Shown: positions 10,352 to 18,836, counted from the first letter of the stretch. The stretch is 64,000 bases of DNA from a bacterium (GCA_029565675.1 JAKQNP010000062.1:1-64000); one strand, 5' to 3'. Made by a program: numbers and translations. The notes: generated by a model from the sequence alone, not told the origin.

Positions 10352-11437
10352 ATGGATACGGACCTTTTGGCCAAGCATATTCACCAGTATAGGAGCTGGC
10401 TAGCCAGGGAATCGGAAAAAGCCAAATCGGAATTGCAGGAACGGCGAGAGCTGATCGCCTACTACCAGGGATTTAGCCGGGATAAAATTCTGTCCATGTC
10501 TGAGGAAGAACTCTACCAATACATTTCCAGGTTGTGGGCCATGTTGATCTGGGGCAACAAGCAGTATGTGGTGGACAAATTGCTGGAGAACAATGGACTG
10601 GATTTCTTGAAGCAAGAGCTTGCTGATCTGGTTTGGGGAAAAGAAAAGATAGAACAGCGCTGGGACCGTTTCCGGAAAAATATCAAGGGCATGGGACCGG
10701 CCATGATCAGCGAGATTCTGTGCAAAACTCATCCGGATCAATTCCTGCTGTGGAATCGCCGCGCCTTTGTCGCCCTTCGCTATTTGCAGGTGGATGGATT
10801 GCCGCGATACGATTATCAATTAACCGGCCAGGTCTATAAATATCTGTGCGACATTGGCCAGCAGATCTCCAGGGAAATGGCCAGGGCTGCTATTGAAGAC
10901 ACATCGATGTTGTCAGTGGATTATTTTATTTGGTGTCAATTGCAGGTGGAAGACAATCTGAGCCGAATGCATGACAAGAAAGAGGACTCTGCGGGGCCCA
11001 TTGCAGAACCGCCTGCCGTTACAGAAAATCTGCACAACGATGTGCGGGACAAGTTGCGGGATATCGGCCAATGGTTGGGTTTTACTGCAAAAATTGAACA
11101 AAAAGTTGCAGACGGATCACAGGTAGATGCGGTGTGGGAATCCACCATCGGTAATATGGGGCGGGTAATCTATGTCTTTGAGGTGCAGACCAAAGGCAGC
11201 ATTGACAGTCTGATCGTCAATTTGCTCAAGTCGCTGAACAATCCGGCTGTGCAGGGGGTGGTGGCAGTATCCGATCGGGACCAACTGGAACGGATCAAGA
11301 AACACGCCAAAGATGTAGTAGGCCTGCGCGACAAGCTCAAGTACTGGGACTACGAGCAGGTACTCAAGACACATGAAAGTCTGGAGTATGTGAACAATTG
11401 CATCAATCAGCTTGAACTGGTGCCGCAAGGGTTTTAG
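10352..11437 (+). CDS. HhH-like plus PD-(D/E)XK nuclease-like protein, possible defence gene
   Basis: I do not recognise this family by name. Residues 1-190 are helical and contain KGMGPAMISEIL followed by PDQFLLWNRRAFVAL, which looks like a helix-hairpin-helix DNA-binding segment. A hinge (about 205-225) leads to a domain with VDAVWE (D259) and YVFEVQTKG (E277-x-Q279, K281), the spacing of a PD-(D/E)XK core with the E-x-Q variant known in Mrr-like enzymes. ATG 10352 has GGAG 6 bases upstream; ATG 10340 is possible but has no ribosome site. Its position beside hsdMSR and broken nuclease genes suggests a DNA-cutting defence role, which is inference. Confidence 0.6.
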   Translation: MDTDLLAKHIHQYRSWLARESEKAKSELQERRELIAYYQGFSRDKILSMSEEELYQYISRLWAMLIWGNKQYVVDKLLENNGLDFLKQELADLVWGKEKIEQRWDRFRKNIKGMGPAMISEILCKTHPDQFLLWNRRAFVALRYLQVDGLPRYDYQLTGQVYKYLCDIGQQISREMARAAIEDTSMLSVDYFIWCQLQVEDNLSRMHDKKEDSAGPIAEPPAVTENLHNDVRDKLRDIGQWLGFTAKIEQKVADGSQVDAVWESTIGNMGRVIYVFEVQTKGSIDSLIVNLLKSLNNPAVQGVVAVSDRDQLERIKKHAKDVVGLRDKLKYWDYEQVLKTHESLEYVNNCINQLELVPQGF

Positions 11438-11447
11438 ATGTTACTGA

Positions 11448-11609
11448 ACCTGGTTTGCCGATGCTATTTATAAAACACCTGGTATCATCGGAGATTTCCC
11501 AGATAAAAACGTCAGATATCAAGCTCGCCGCATTGATGAGTTGCCATTAATTTGTGAGATTAAATCAAGCCAGCCATTATTGGGATTGCCTGACAAACTC
11601 ATGGTATAA
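11448..11609 (+). pseudogene. unidentified gene fragment
   Basis: An in-frame stretch bounded by TGA (11445) and TAA (11607) translates to WFADAIYKTPGIIGDFP, then VRYQARRIDELP and CEIKSSQPLLGLP. It reads like protein, not random DNA, but has no start codon or ribosome site. It lies in a row of broken genes. The parent family is not recognised. Confidence 0.35.
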
Positions 11610-11645
11610 AACGAAATCACTGCATATTGACTTACAAGTAAACAA

Positions 11646-11822
11646 ATGACTACCGGAGCAAGAAATCAGCAAATTGGCCGTGTAGGAGAGCATTATGTTG
11701 CAGCAGAGCTAAATAGACGAGGAGCCTATGCTGTAACTTTTACCGGAAATATGCCTAAAATTGATGTGATGGCCAGCAATGCGGAAAGAACCAGGACCAC
11801 ACGGACCGCTTTCGCGCGTTGA
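11646..11822 (+). pseudogene. N-terminal fragment of a PD-(D/E)XK-like accessory protein
   Basis: Starts MTTGARNQQIGRVGEHYV, continues AAELNRRGAYAVTFTGNMP and KIDVMAS, the N-terminal pattern of a common nuclease-fold protein of mobile regions in which a VKT-type motif should follow. The match stops at about 11785, where another gene remnant begins in a different frame, and the frame runs only to TGA 11820. Truncated by deletion or recombination. Confidence 0.6.
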
Positions 11823-11905
11823 TGGACCGGTTGATGTCCAACTGGCAGATCTATCGGGATGAACTCAACCAGGCGCCATTGGCGCATGAAGAGTGGAAGT
11901 ATTGA
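11789..11905 (+). pseudogene. C-terminal remnant of a YgjP-like M48 metallopeptidase
   Basis: In another frame than the preceding fragment, HTDRFRALMDRLMSNW, then YRDELNQAPLAHEEWKY and TGA, matches the C-terminal end of the DUF45/YgjP M48 metallopeptidases that are often encoded with type I restriction systems. The HExxH catalytic part is absent. It supports a deletion joining two unrelated genes near 11785. Confidence 0.5.
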
Positions 11906-11928
11906 GGGAAAAGGGAAACACATTTGTC

Positions 11929-11957
11929 TTGTAAAAGATCCCTAAATCTGATATAAT
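11929..11957 (+). promoter_or_regulatory. predicted promoter for the FISUMP protein gene
   Basis: TTGTAA (11929-11934), 17 bases, TATAAT (11952-11957): a near-perfect sigma-70-type promoter about 210 bases before the next start codon (12171). The long leader contains a C/G-rich stretch (about 12059-12085) that could fold. Confidence 0.6.
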
Positions 11958-12170
11958 TCTATTATGATACTGCCATCAACGGAAGTTGATGTGAAGTACA
12001 TCCCCTCAAGAGTATGCTACAATTGGATTGAATTTCCTGTTCTGTAATTTATTACCGCTCTCCCCTGGACGGGGTCTTCGGGGATAGTCCCATGTTTTTG
12101 TATGTTGTTGAATCTGATGCCCCCATCATAATTTACTGCATTGGTTTTTCACGATATGGAGGCTACAACG

Positions 12171-13532
12171 ATGCATATGCAAAAAATTGCTACAATCGTA
12201 ATGTTAGGTATGCTGGTTCAAAGTCCGGAAATGTTCTCGCAGATTTTGCTTCAAGGCACCATTACGGACAATGGCGGAGAATATCTGGGAAACGGAGCTG
12301 AACCAGTTTTAGATGCCCTTGTGACTGTGACTGATCAATCTGATACCAGCCGCGCTTTCACTTCCTATACCGATGAACAAGGGCAATATAGCATTGTGAT
12401 TGAAGCAACTGGAATCGCAGAACCGGGATTATCAAGTCCGAATGATTTTACGCTGCACCAGAATTATCCCAACCCCTTTAATCCCACTACGGTCATCCTT
12501 TATGAATTAACACAACCCGGCCATGTCCGTATCGACATCCACAATATCCTGGGACAAAAAGTCCGAACACTTGTAGATGGTTATCAGACAGAGATTGGCA
12601 AAATCGTCTGGGATGGGACAGACGATCGTGGCATTGGGGTTTCGGCCGGCGTCTATATTTATTCACTGAGTACAGAGAGCTTTAGGACTTGTAACAAGAT
12701 GGTTTTGCTCGATGGGCATCAGGGACAATTCGTCGGCGGGATGCTAGACACAGCTATCCCGACGGGTAAAGGGCCGATGGCTCTCGGCAAAACGACAGGT
12801 AATCTCTATCGCTTGCAGGTCAAAGGCGATGACATCGAAACCTATGAGCAAAGCGGAATAGAGATAACTGAAAATCAGACCCTTGACATAACCGTATATC
12901 GCACCGTGACCGATATCAATGGCAATGTCTACCGCACGGTCAAGATAAGCGATCAATGGTGGATGGCTGAGAACATTAAAACGACGCATTATCGCAACGG
13001 CGATCCGATTCCCAATATTACCAACAACACTGAATGGATCCAACTGATTAGCGGCTCCTACTGCAATTATAAAAATGATGATGCAAATGTTGAAACCTAC
13101 GGACGCATGTACAACTGGTACGCCGTAAACGACCATCGCGGTTTGGCACCAGAAGGCTGGCAGGCACCAAGTGATGAGCAGTTGAAACAGCTGGAAAGAA
13201 ATTTGGGTATAGATCAGGACGATGAATCTAAAATAGGCTGGAGGGGCACTGATCAAGGTGGTCAGCTCAAAGAGGCAAGCACGACACACTGGTATTATCC
13301 AAACACAGGGGCCACAAACAAAAGCGGCTTTGCGGCATTGCCGGCAGGTTACCGACGCAGCTATAACGGGAGTTTCGATTATGTCACACTAAATGCCTAC
13401 TTTTGGTCTTCTACTGAATACGATAGTAATAATGCATTGTGCCGCAGCCTATGCTGGATCAATTCAAATATAATGCGTATCGAACGCTGCAAAACCTACG
13501 GTTTTTCGGTACGCTGTGTTAGGGATTATTAG
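12171..13532 (+). CDS. exported FISUMP-domain protein with internal T9SS-type sorting domain
   Basis: The start at ATG 12171 follows GGAGG by 8 bases and opens a signal peptide (residues 1-23). A carboxypeptidase-regulatory-like beta domain (about 27-78) is followed by a FlgD-Ig/type A sorting domain (about 93-180: LHQNYPNPFNPTT, IHNILGQKV, WDGTDDRG, SAGVYIYSL). The C-terminal half (about 245-453) is a Fibrobacter-type major paralogous domain (WMAENIKTTHYRNGDPIP, YGRMYNWYAV, APEGWQAPSDEQ, FWSSTE, YGFSVRC). Sorting domains normally sit at the C terminus; here it lies in the middle. It is probably cell-surface or secreted; the role is unknown. It is the last gene before the integrase. Confidence 0.85.
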   Translation: MHMQKIATIVMLGMLVQSPEMFSQILLQGTITDNGGEYLGNGAEPVLDALVTVTDQSDTSRAFTSYTDEQGQYSIVIEATGIAEPGLSSPNDFTLHQNYPNPFNPTTVILYELTQPGHVRIDIHNILGQKVRTLVDGYQTEIGKIVWDGTDDRGIGVSAGVYIYSLSTESFRTCNKMVLLDGHQGQFVGGMLDTAIPTGKGPMALGKTTGNLYRLQVKGDDIETYEQSGIEITENQTLDITVYRTVTDINGNVYRTVKISDQWWMAENIKTTHYRNGDPIPNITNNTEWIQLISGSYCNYKNDDANVETYGRMYNWYAVNDHRGLAPEGWQAPSDEQLKQLERNLGIDQDDESKIGWRGTDQGGQLKEASTTHWYYPNTGATNKSGFAALPAGYRRSYNGSFDYVTLNAYFWSSTEYDSNNALCRSLCWINSNIMRIERCKTYGFSVRCVRDY

Positions 13533-14034
13533 GTGTGTCCATAAGAAACAGCAGTGAATGGTGTAAAGTAATTCACTACTGTTTAAATACAGATCAAGCT
13601 GGTGTTCTGTGAAAAACGCAAGTTTACAAACAGACAAATACATTACCTGACCGTTTACACCAAACTGTGAATTATTCTGTTGACAATTGTATATACATAG
13701 AATTACATTATCACAGCAACAGGGAATTCCCGGTTCAGAGAAGAACAAAGCAGACAATACCCCTGAGCGGACTGTCTGCGCGGATCTGAGCCCCTTATCA
13801 GCAACATCAGTCAGGCATCCATGACGCACACCCATCGGGTAGACGTGCGATGAGCAAGACCATCTGAACCCTTGAGGCTCGGCCGGTTTCAGGGGGCTCG
13901 GATGGAGGCCAAAATTTCAGCATGCTGAACACATTCCCTCTCCCATAGCCGGGTTGGCCCCCTGGCTATGGGTGAAGGGAAGAGAGCAGGGGATACCCAC
14001 CTCGACATATCCCGCTGCTCATCATCCTTCCGAT
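13533..14034. other. intergenic region with hairpin
   Basis: No convincing coding frame on either strand. A perfect 9-bp inverted repeat (13942-13950 with 13964-13972, 13-base loop) lies about 60 bases beyond the integrase stop. It has no T-run on the integrase side, so it may be a Rho-dependent stop, a recombination site or chance. A weaker 7-bp repeat lies at 13553-13577. Confidence 0.45.
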
Positions 14035-15045
14035 TTATCCTGCCTGACTATCCAAGCGCCTGACCGCTCCTGCCAATTTCTGCAGATCCATCTGGATATA
14101 GATCTGAGTGGTATTGACGCTGCTGTGTCCGAGCAAGGTCTTGACTTCATAAATGGGCACACCGCGTTGCACCAAACGGGTGGCGAATGTATGGCGCAGG
14201 TGATGAAAGTGCAGAGCGGGATTCAGTCTCAATTCTCGTACATAGTCCTTAAATCGCTCCCGCAGATACCTCGGATACAACTGCCGGCCATGCACGCTTG
14301 TGAGTACATACTCGCAAACCGGCATGCGGCTGGACAGCAAGTCTGCAACGGTTTCGTTCATGGGAATTACCCGGCTCTTTCCGCCCTTGACGGTAAAGTT
14401 ATCCTGATTGACCACATGGATAAGCCGTTGCTCAAGATCAACATGTTTCCATTTGCAATGGATCAGTTCACCACGCCGCATTCCTGTGTTCAGGGCAAAG
14501 ACCACCGCATCGCGCAACCACTCTTCCCGGATCGCTTGCAGCAATAGTGCGATTTCTTCTTCAGTCAGATAGAGGCGCTGCTTCTCGGGCAGTCGCAGTT
14601 GCTGAACATGCTGGAAGGGATTGTCGCTGATATAGCCCCAGGTCCTGGCGATCATAAAGGCAGCCTTGCAGGTGCGCAGATCTATGTTTATTGTGGTGCG
14701 GGAAACCCTCTCCAGGCGTTTCTGTTTAAAGTACTCAATCTCAGGTACCCCGATCAAGTCCAGGCGTTTGTTTCCCACGATCTGCAACAACCAGTTCAGC
14801 GCACGAAGATCGTTCTCCGTGCTCTTGGAGGCTTTCTGCATCTGGGAATACTCGGCAAATTGCCGGATGAATTCCTGCAGATAGATTCGGCCATTGGTAA
14901 CGCGTTTCAGATTGAGCTGAGCGAGATAGTGCAGGGCTTGCTTCCTGGAGGTGGTTTGTGTGGATCTCTGGCATCGTTTGCCGTTTCGGTAGAACGAGAA
15001 GTACCAGATGCCATTGGCGCGTTGATAGAGGTTGACGTTCCGCAT
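14035..15045 (-). CDS. int: tyrosine recombinase / integrase
   Basis: A 336-residue site-specific recombinase. It has an N-terminal arm-binding region (NGIWYFSFYRNGKR), a core-binding SAM-like domain (about 55-145) and a catalytic domain with R190 (TGMRRGEL), the HHLRHTFATRL box near 281-290, H307 (LLGHSS) and the nucleophile Y316 (TTQIYIQM). The set is complete. ATG 15045 is preferred because AGAGG lies 8 bases upstream; ATG 15051 is too close to it. The gene reads away from the 3' end of tRNA-Pro, about 105 bases off. Integration of the surrounding island into that tRNA is the likely job. Confidence 0.95.
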   Translation of the reverse strand: MRNVNLYQRANGIWYFSFYRNGKRCQRSTQTTSRKQALHYLAQLNLKRVTNGRIYLQEFIRQFAEYSQMQKASKSTENDLRALNWLLQIVGNKRLDLIGVPEIEYFKQKRLERVSRTTINIDLRTCKAAFMIARTWGYISDNPFQHVQQLRLPEKQRLYLTEEEIALLLQAIREEWLRDAVVFALNTGMRRGELIHCKWKHVDLEQRLIHVVNQDNFTVKGGKSRVIPMNETVADLLSSRMPVCEYVLTSVHGRQLYPRYLRERFKDYVRELRLNPALHFHHLRHTFATRLVQRGVPIYEVKTLLGHSSVNTTQIYIQMDLQKLAGAVRRLDSQAG

Positions 15046-15150
15046 GGCCATGTCCTCTCTGTGACAGCACTGTGACACATGGCCAAGGAAGGATATGAAA
15101 TAAAAAAAGCCAGCATAGTTAACTATTTGTGTTGGCTTGGATTAAGAAGG

Positions 15151-15225
15151 TCGGGGCGGAGAGATTTGAACTCTCGACCCCCTGCTCCCAAAGCAGGTGC
15201 GCTAACCGGGCTGCGCTACGCCCCG
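15151..15225 (-). tRNA. tRNA-Pro (anticodon UGG)
   Basis: Read on the minus strand, the 7-bp acceptor stem CGGGGCG/CGCCCCG, the D arm, the anticodon stem CCTGC/GCAGG with loop TTTGGGA (anticodon TGG, proline), a variable loop and the GTTCAAAT T-loop are all present. The discriminator base is A, and the genome continues CCT, so the full CCA is not encoded. Its 5' 13 bases also start the tandem array at 15213-15769. Confidence 0.95.
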
Positions 15226-15769
15226 AGGTGGATTATTATTTTTTTTTAAAAAAATCACAGATTTTTTTGTGGGCGCTACGCCCCGAGGTGGATTATTATT
15301 TATTTTAAAAAAATCAGAGATTTTTTTGTGGGCGCTACGCCCAGAATTGCGATCGTATTTTTAAAAAAATCAGAGATTTTTTTGTGGGCGCTACGCCCCG
15401 AATTGCGATCGTATTTTTAAAAAAATCAGAGATTTTTTTGCGACACTACGACCTGAGATGAATCATTTTTATTCAAGATCACAGATTCTTTGGCTACGCC
15501 GCGATCTGAGATGGGTCATTCTTTTGCTGTAAAAATCACCGATTTTATTGGATCGCTGCGCCCCGAATTGCGATTGTATTTTTAAAAAAATCAGAGATTT
15601 TTTTGCGACACTACGACCTGAGATGAATCATTTTCATTCAAGATCACAGATTCTTTCGCTACGCCGCGATCTGAGATGGATCATTCTTTTGCTGAAAAAA
15701 TCACCGATTTTCTTGGATCGCTGCGCCCCGAATTGCGAATGTATTTTTAAAAAAATCAGAGATTCTTTA
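15213..15769. repeat. tRNA-Pro-derived hierarchical tandem repeat array
   Basis: About ten degenerate modules of 48-62 bp lie head to tail. Copies at 15213, 15273, 15332 and 15388 begin GCGCTACGCCCCG (15332 with one mismatch), which is the first 13 bases of tRNA-Pro on the opposite strand. Most modules then carry a hairpin of AAAAAAATC-AGA-GATTTTTTT type. From 15391 three modules form a 165-bp higher-order unit (55+48+62) repeated at 15556 and, cut short, at 15721. There are no unique spacers, so it is not CRISPR. The array lies between the stop of rdgB and the 5' end of the tRNA gene. The protein-like frame running through it is a by-product of the repeats. Confidence 0.85.
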
Positions 15770-15953
15770 ACGCGATATCAGCGAAATGAAATCGCTGGTT
15801 TTAACCTCAACAATTCACCCATTCTGAACATCACAAAGAACTCGAAGTATACGAATGAATCAAGTTAATTTAGGATTTATAAATCGCTTCTTCGTTTGCT
15901 TCGCGGTTTTACCATTATTCAGCTTTGCAAGAGATGGCCTCAGCGGTGGCCGA

Positions 15954-16550
15954 TTAAAGATGCGCCCGGATCAACTCGACCGCTTTGCGCAAGGCAATGC
16001 CGCGATGGCTGATCCGGTTTTTTTCTTCGATGCTGAGTTCGGCAAAGGTCTTGTCCAGTGCCGGTAAATAGAAAACCGGATCGTAGCCAAATCCGCCCTC
16101 GCCGCGGCGGGCAAATAGGATTTCTCCTTCGCATACACCTTCGACTGTTTCCACCCGGCCATCGATCGCCAGCGCCATCACACAGCGGAAACGCGCGCCG
16201 CGCATTGTCGACGGCACGGCGGCCATCTCGTGCAGCAGCTTGTTCACATTGTCGTCATAGGTGGCGTTTTCACCGGCAAAGCGGCTGGAAAACACTCCGG
16301 GCTTGCCGTTCAGCGCATCGACCTCCAGGCCGGTGTCGTCAGCCAGGCTCGCCATTTGGGCGATCCGGCTGCAGACCAACGCTTTCTTGCTGGCGTTGCC
16401 TTCCAGTGTGTCGCGGTCTTCTTCAATTTCGGGCAAGTCGTCGCGTTCTATGGCTGAAATCACCTCCACATCCAGTCCGGCCAGAACCTGGCGAATTTCA
16501 ACCACCTTGTCTCGATTGCGGGTGGCGAGCAACAGTGAAAAACGGCTCAT
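15954..16550 (-). CDS. rdgB: XTP/dITP diphosphatase (Ham1/RdgB)
   Basis: A 198-residue housecleaning enzyme that hydrolyses XTP, dITP and ITP to the monophosphate and pyrophosphate, keeping deaminated purines out of DNA and RNA. Family motifs: LLATRNRDKVVEI at the N terminus, SLADDTGLEVDALNGKPGVFSSRFAG in the middle (quoted in parts: LADDTGLEVDAL, PGVFSSRFAG), GFGYDPVF and the C-terminal SHRGIALRKA. ATG 16550 is preferred to 16565 because AGGA lies 7 bases upstream. Last gene before the repeat array. Confidence 0.96.
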   Translation of the reverse strand: MSRFSLLLATRNRDKVVEIRQVLAGLDVEVISAIERDDLPEIEEDRDTLEGNASKKALVCSRIAQMASLADDTGLEVDALNGKPGVFSSRFAGENATYDDNVNKLLHEMAAVPSTMRGARFRCVMALAIDGRVETVEGVCEGEILFARRGEGGFGYDPVFYLPALDKTFAELSIEEKNRISHRGIALRKAVELIRAHL

Positions 16551-16576
16551 CCAACGTTCCTGCACAGAAAAAGATC

Positions 16577-16780
16577 TCAGCCGATCAGATCTTTTTCATT
16601 GCACTTGCAGACGCCGACCATCTTGTCTTTGAAGCGGATGGTCCCGGTTGCTTCGTTCTTATACTGCTCGATATATTTCACGGCCTGAACAGGACTGTTG
16701 CACACCGGGCATATTTTAACCAGCGCGATATTTTGTCCTGTCTTGGCGGTTTTAGCAGCAAAACTGCGATCTTTGGCCAT
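16577..16780 (-). CDS. small zinc-ribbon protein
   Basis: 67 residues after a strong ribosome site (GGAAGGAG). Two cysteine pairs, CPVC (about 24-27) and CKC (about 58-60), frame a short Lys-rich stretch, giving a small metal-binding ribbon. The N terminus is basic (MAKDRSFAAKTAKTG). It may bind RNA or DNA; no family name can be given. It ends 26 bases before the rdgB start and probably shares its transcript. Confidence 0.7.
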   Translation of the reverse strand: MAKDRSFAAKTAKTGQNIALVKICPVCNSPVQAVKYIEQYKNEATGTIRFKDKMVGVCKCNEKDLIG

Positions 16781-16967
16781 CTAAGGCTCCTTCCTGAAAG
16801 AGGGGCAGACCCCGACTTGACTATATATACCTTCATTGTTTTTTGTTTTATCGGAACAGATTATAATTTACAAAAAAAACTGCCAAAGTCAATAAAAAAC
16901 CGGTATGCGCAGCAAATGGGGAGGGCAACAAGCGAGTTCGAGGGGGGCACCGCAGCAGCTGAACCGG

Positions 16968-18161
16968 TTATTCCAAAAGTTGTCGAAGGATATCTATCTC
17001 TTTTTCCATTTGTTTCAAGCGCGAGCGGATCAGCTCGCGGCGTGACGCTGCAGAGGGAGATGGTGTAGCGGCGGTCAGGGGCGGTTTGGTGCTGGCCGAG
17101 AGGGATTCGCGTTTGGGCTTATCGGCAAGAACCACGGCAAGCACGAGAGTCGAATCGCCGCGCTGGACATCGAGGGTGATGGTGTCACCCACCCGGCGGC
17201 TGGAGATGTAGCGGGCCATTTGCACTGCGCTGGTCAGCAAACGATTGTCGACATGTTTGACCACATCGCCCACCGCCAATCCGGCTTGCGCGGCCGGGCC
17301 GTTGATCACCAGATCGGATATGATGATATCACTCGGTCGGGCGGGGGAGTTGGTGGCGCTGACACCCATCCAGCCCGGTCGGTATTCACGACCTTCGCGA
17401 AGAGCGGCCAGACGGTCCACCATCAGTTCGACCGGAAAAGCCAGGGTGCCGGCGTCGTTCATCTGGCCAAAGGCGAGCGAGTTTTCATCTGCCGGGCTGA
17501 TTTTGGCGGCGATCACGCCGATCCACTCTCCCTGGGCATTAAAAACCGGACTGCCGATACTGCCGGCTGCAGCCTCTGCGGAAATCTGCAAAAGTCCATC
17601 CGGTCGCACACCATTGATCATTCCAAAAGATACCGAGGGAGCCACACCGAGAGAATTGCCTACGGTTATCGCCCAACAACCCGCCTGTATGGCGAACTCT
17701 TTGGCCAGGCGAGCCGGTGCGAGTTCGACATCTCTAACGCGCAGCAGGCCAAAGCCCCAATCGCGGTCAGTAGTGATTTTATCTGCAGGGTATTTGCGGC
17801 CGTCGTGCAGGGTGATCTCGATGGAATCTGAATCCTGAATGACGCTGAGGCGGGTGAGAATATGATGCGCATCGACGACGATCCCGGTGCCGATGGTGGT
17901 CATCTGGATGGGACGGGCGAGGGGTTTTTCGCGCCGAAAGCTGAAGCGATTTTCAGAGTTTTCTATCTCTTTGACCGTATAGCTCAGCGTGGCGCTGACC
18001 GTGACGACCGACGGTTTGACCCGATCGACGATTTCGATGATCTCTTTTTCGAATCCGGATAACAATCCACCGGCTCGAGCGTCTGTTTTCGATTCAGCGA
18101 TCAGCAAGCTCAGCAAAACCAAGCTCAGCTTTGCCGGACTTGCGATGTGTATAAGGCCCAT
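16968..18161 (-). CDS. HtrA-like pseudoprotease with PDZ domain
   Basis: The fold is that of S1C (HtrA/DegP) proteases: signal peptide, trypsin-like core (IGTGIVVDAHHILT, then IEITLHDGRKYPAD, VGNSLGV, GSPVFNAQGEWIG) and one PDZ domain (GWMGV, GPAAQAGLAVGDVV), then a Pro/Ser linker and a C-terminal coiled coil. All catalytic positions are changed: the His of TNxHV is Ser (TRLSVI), the Asp of DLALL is Gly (WGFGLL) and the Ser of GNSGG is Ile (GSIGS). It should bind but not cut peptides. ATG 18161 is chosen; TTG 18182 is possible. It follows the anti-sigma gene by a few bases, so a sensor role in envelope stress is likely (inference). Confidence 0.85.
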   Translation of the reverse strand: MGLIHIASPAKLSLVLLSLLIAESKTDARAGGLLSGFEKEIIEIVDRVKPSVVTVSATLSYTVKEIENSENRFSFRREKPLARPIQMTTIGTGIVVDAHHILTRLSVIQDSDSIEITLHDGRKYPADKITTDRDWGFGLLRVRDVELAPARLAKEFAIQAGCWAITVGNSLGVAPSVSFGMINGVRPDGLLQISAEAAAGSIGSPVFNAQGEWIGVIAAKISPADENSLAFGQMNDAGTLAFPVELMVDRLAALREGREYRPGWMGVSATNSPARPSDIIISDLVINGPAAQAGLAVGDVVKHVDNRLLTSAVQMARYISSRRVGDTITLDVQRGDSTLVLAVVLADKPKRESLSASTKPPLTAATPSPSAASRRELIRSRLKQMEKEIDILRQLLE

Positions 18162-18187
18162 TGTGCGAATCCCGTTGCTCAAAAGCG

Positions 18188-18823
18188 TTAAAACTGTACA
18201 CTCACCCCAGCCTGGTTGATGGTCAAATCAGACTCCAGCGGACGCAAGAGTGGCCGGTCGATGCTGTCTGGCCGATCGGCGGTCGCTCTTTCCGCATCCG
18301 TTCCTTGAAATCCTGATACGCGGCTGCCCATGCTCTCGGAATCGAAAACGCGTTCGAGAACATAGACATTGACCGGTTGAGCAGCGGTCTGCGGCGAAAA
18401 CGCTGTTGTGGCCGGCGAGGACTGCAGATTGGATTTTGTCGCCATGGCCGAATAACGGCCGCCCGCCCCGGCGGTGCGCGTCCCGGCATAGAATCCGATC
18501 GCCAGAATTACCGCTGCGGCTGCTGCAAAGGCAGGCACTCGCCAGTTTTCCCAACCCAAAAATGGTGAAATCCAGGTGCTTTGTTGCATCGCTTCTTTTC
18601 GCAAACGTGCGCGCAGAACGGTGTCAAAGGATTCGGATGGCTGAACCCTGGGAAGTTGATGCAGGTTTTGCACCAGAATTTGTGCCTGTTTGAGTTGTCG
18701 CTGCTGGTTGGCCTTGGCCGCCAGATCCCCTTCGATGCGGGATTCTTTGGATCGATCGAGGTTGCCTTCCAGGTAATCGCTGAGTTTTTCGATTTTCTTA
18801 CCAAAAAAGTACCAATTGTTCAT
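18188..18823 (-). CDS. membrane anti-sigma factor (putative)
   Basis: About 211 residues: an N-terminal cytoplasmic segment (KIEKLSDYLEGNLD, then long charged helices to about 90), one membrane helix (VPAFAAAAAVILAIGFYAG, about 96-116) and a periplasmic tail. The N terminus resembles the DYLEGxL start of anti-sigma domains but has no HxxxCxxC zinc motif. It lies directly between an ECF sigma gene and an HtrA-like gene, the layout of sigE-rseA-type modules. ATG 18823 is chosen because AAGGGG lies 5 bases before it; GTG 18829 is the alternative. Confidence 0.75.
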   Translation of the reverse strand: MNNWYFFGKKIEKLSDYLEGNLDRSKESRIEGDLAAKANQQRQLKQAQILVQNLHQLPRVQPSESFDTVLRARLRKEAMQQSTWISPFLGWENWRVPAFAAAAAVILAIGFYAGTRTAGAGGRYSAMATKSNLQSSPATTAFSPQTAAQPVNVYVLERVFDSESMGSRVSGFQGTDAERATADRPDSIDRPLLRPLESDLTINQAGVSVQF

Positions 18824-18836
18824 CCGCACCCCTTTT

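Noticed and set aside
13942-13972. Terminator for the integrase
   Set aside because: Stem is perfect but no T-run follows in the integrase direction; kept only as an unexplained hairpin.
15213-15769. CRISPR array
   Set aside because: Repeats vary in length and have no unique spacers; the unit is related to the tRNA gene and no cas genes are present.
15548-15868. Protein of 106 residues through the repeat array
   Set aside because: Its internal duplication (DRCAPN...FKKIRD) only mirrors the DNA repeat, and there is no ribosome site.
16058-17068. Long plus-strand frame across rdgB and its neighbour
   Set aside because: Antisense shadow of rdgB and the zinc-ribbon gene; composition is Arg/Pro/Ser-rich and has no ribosome site.
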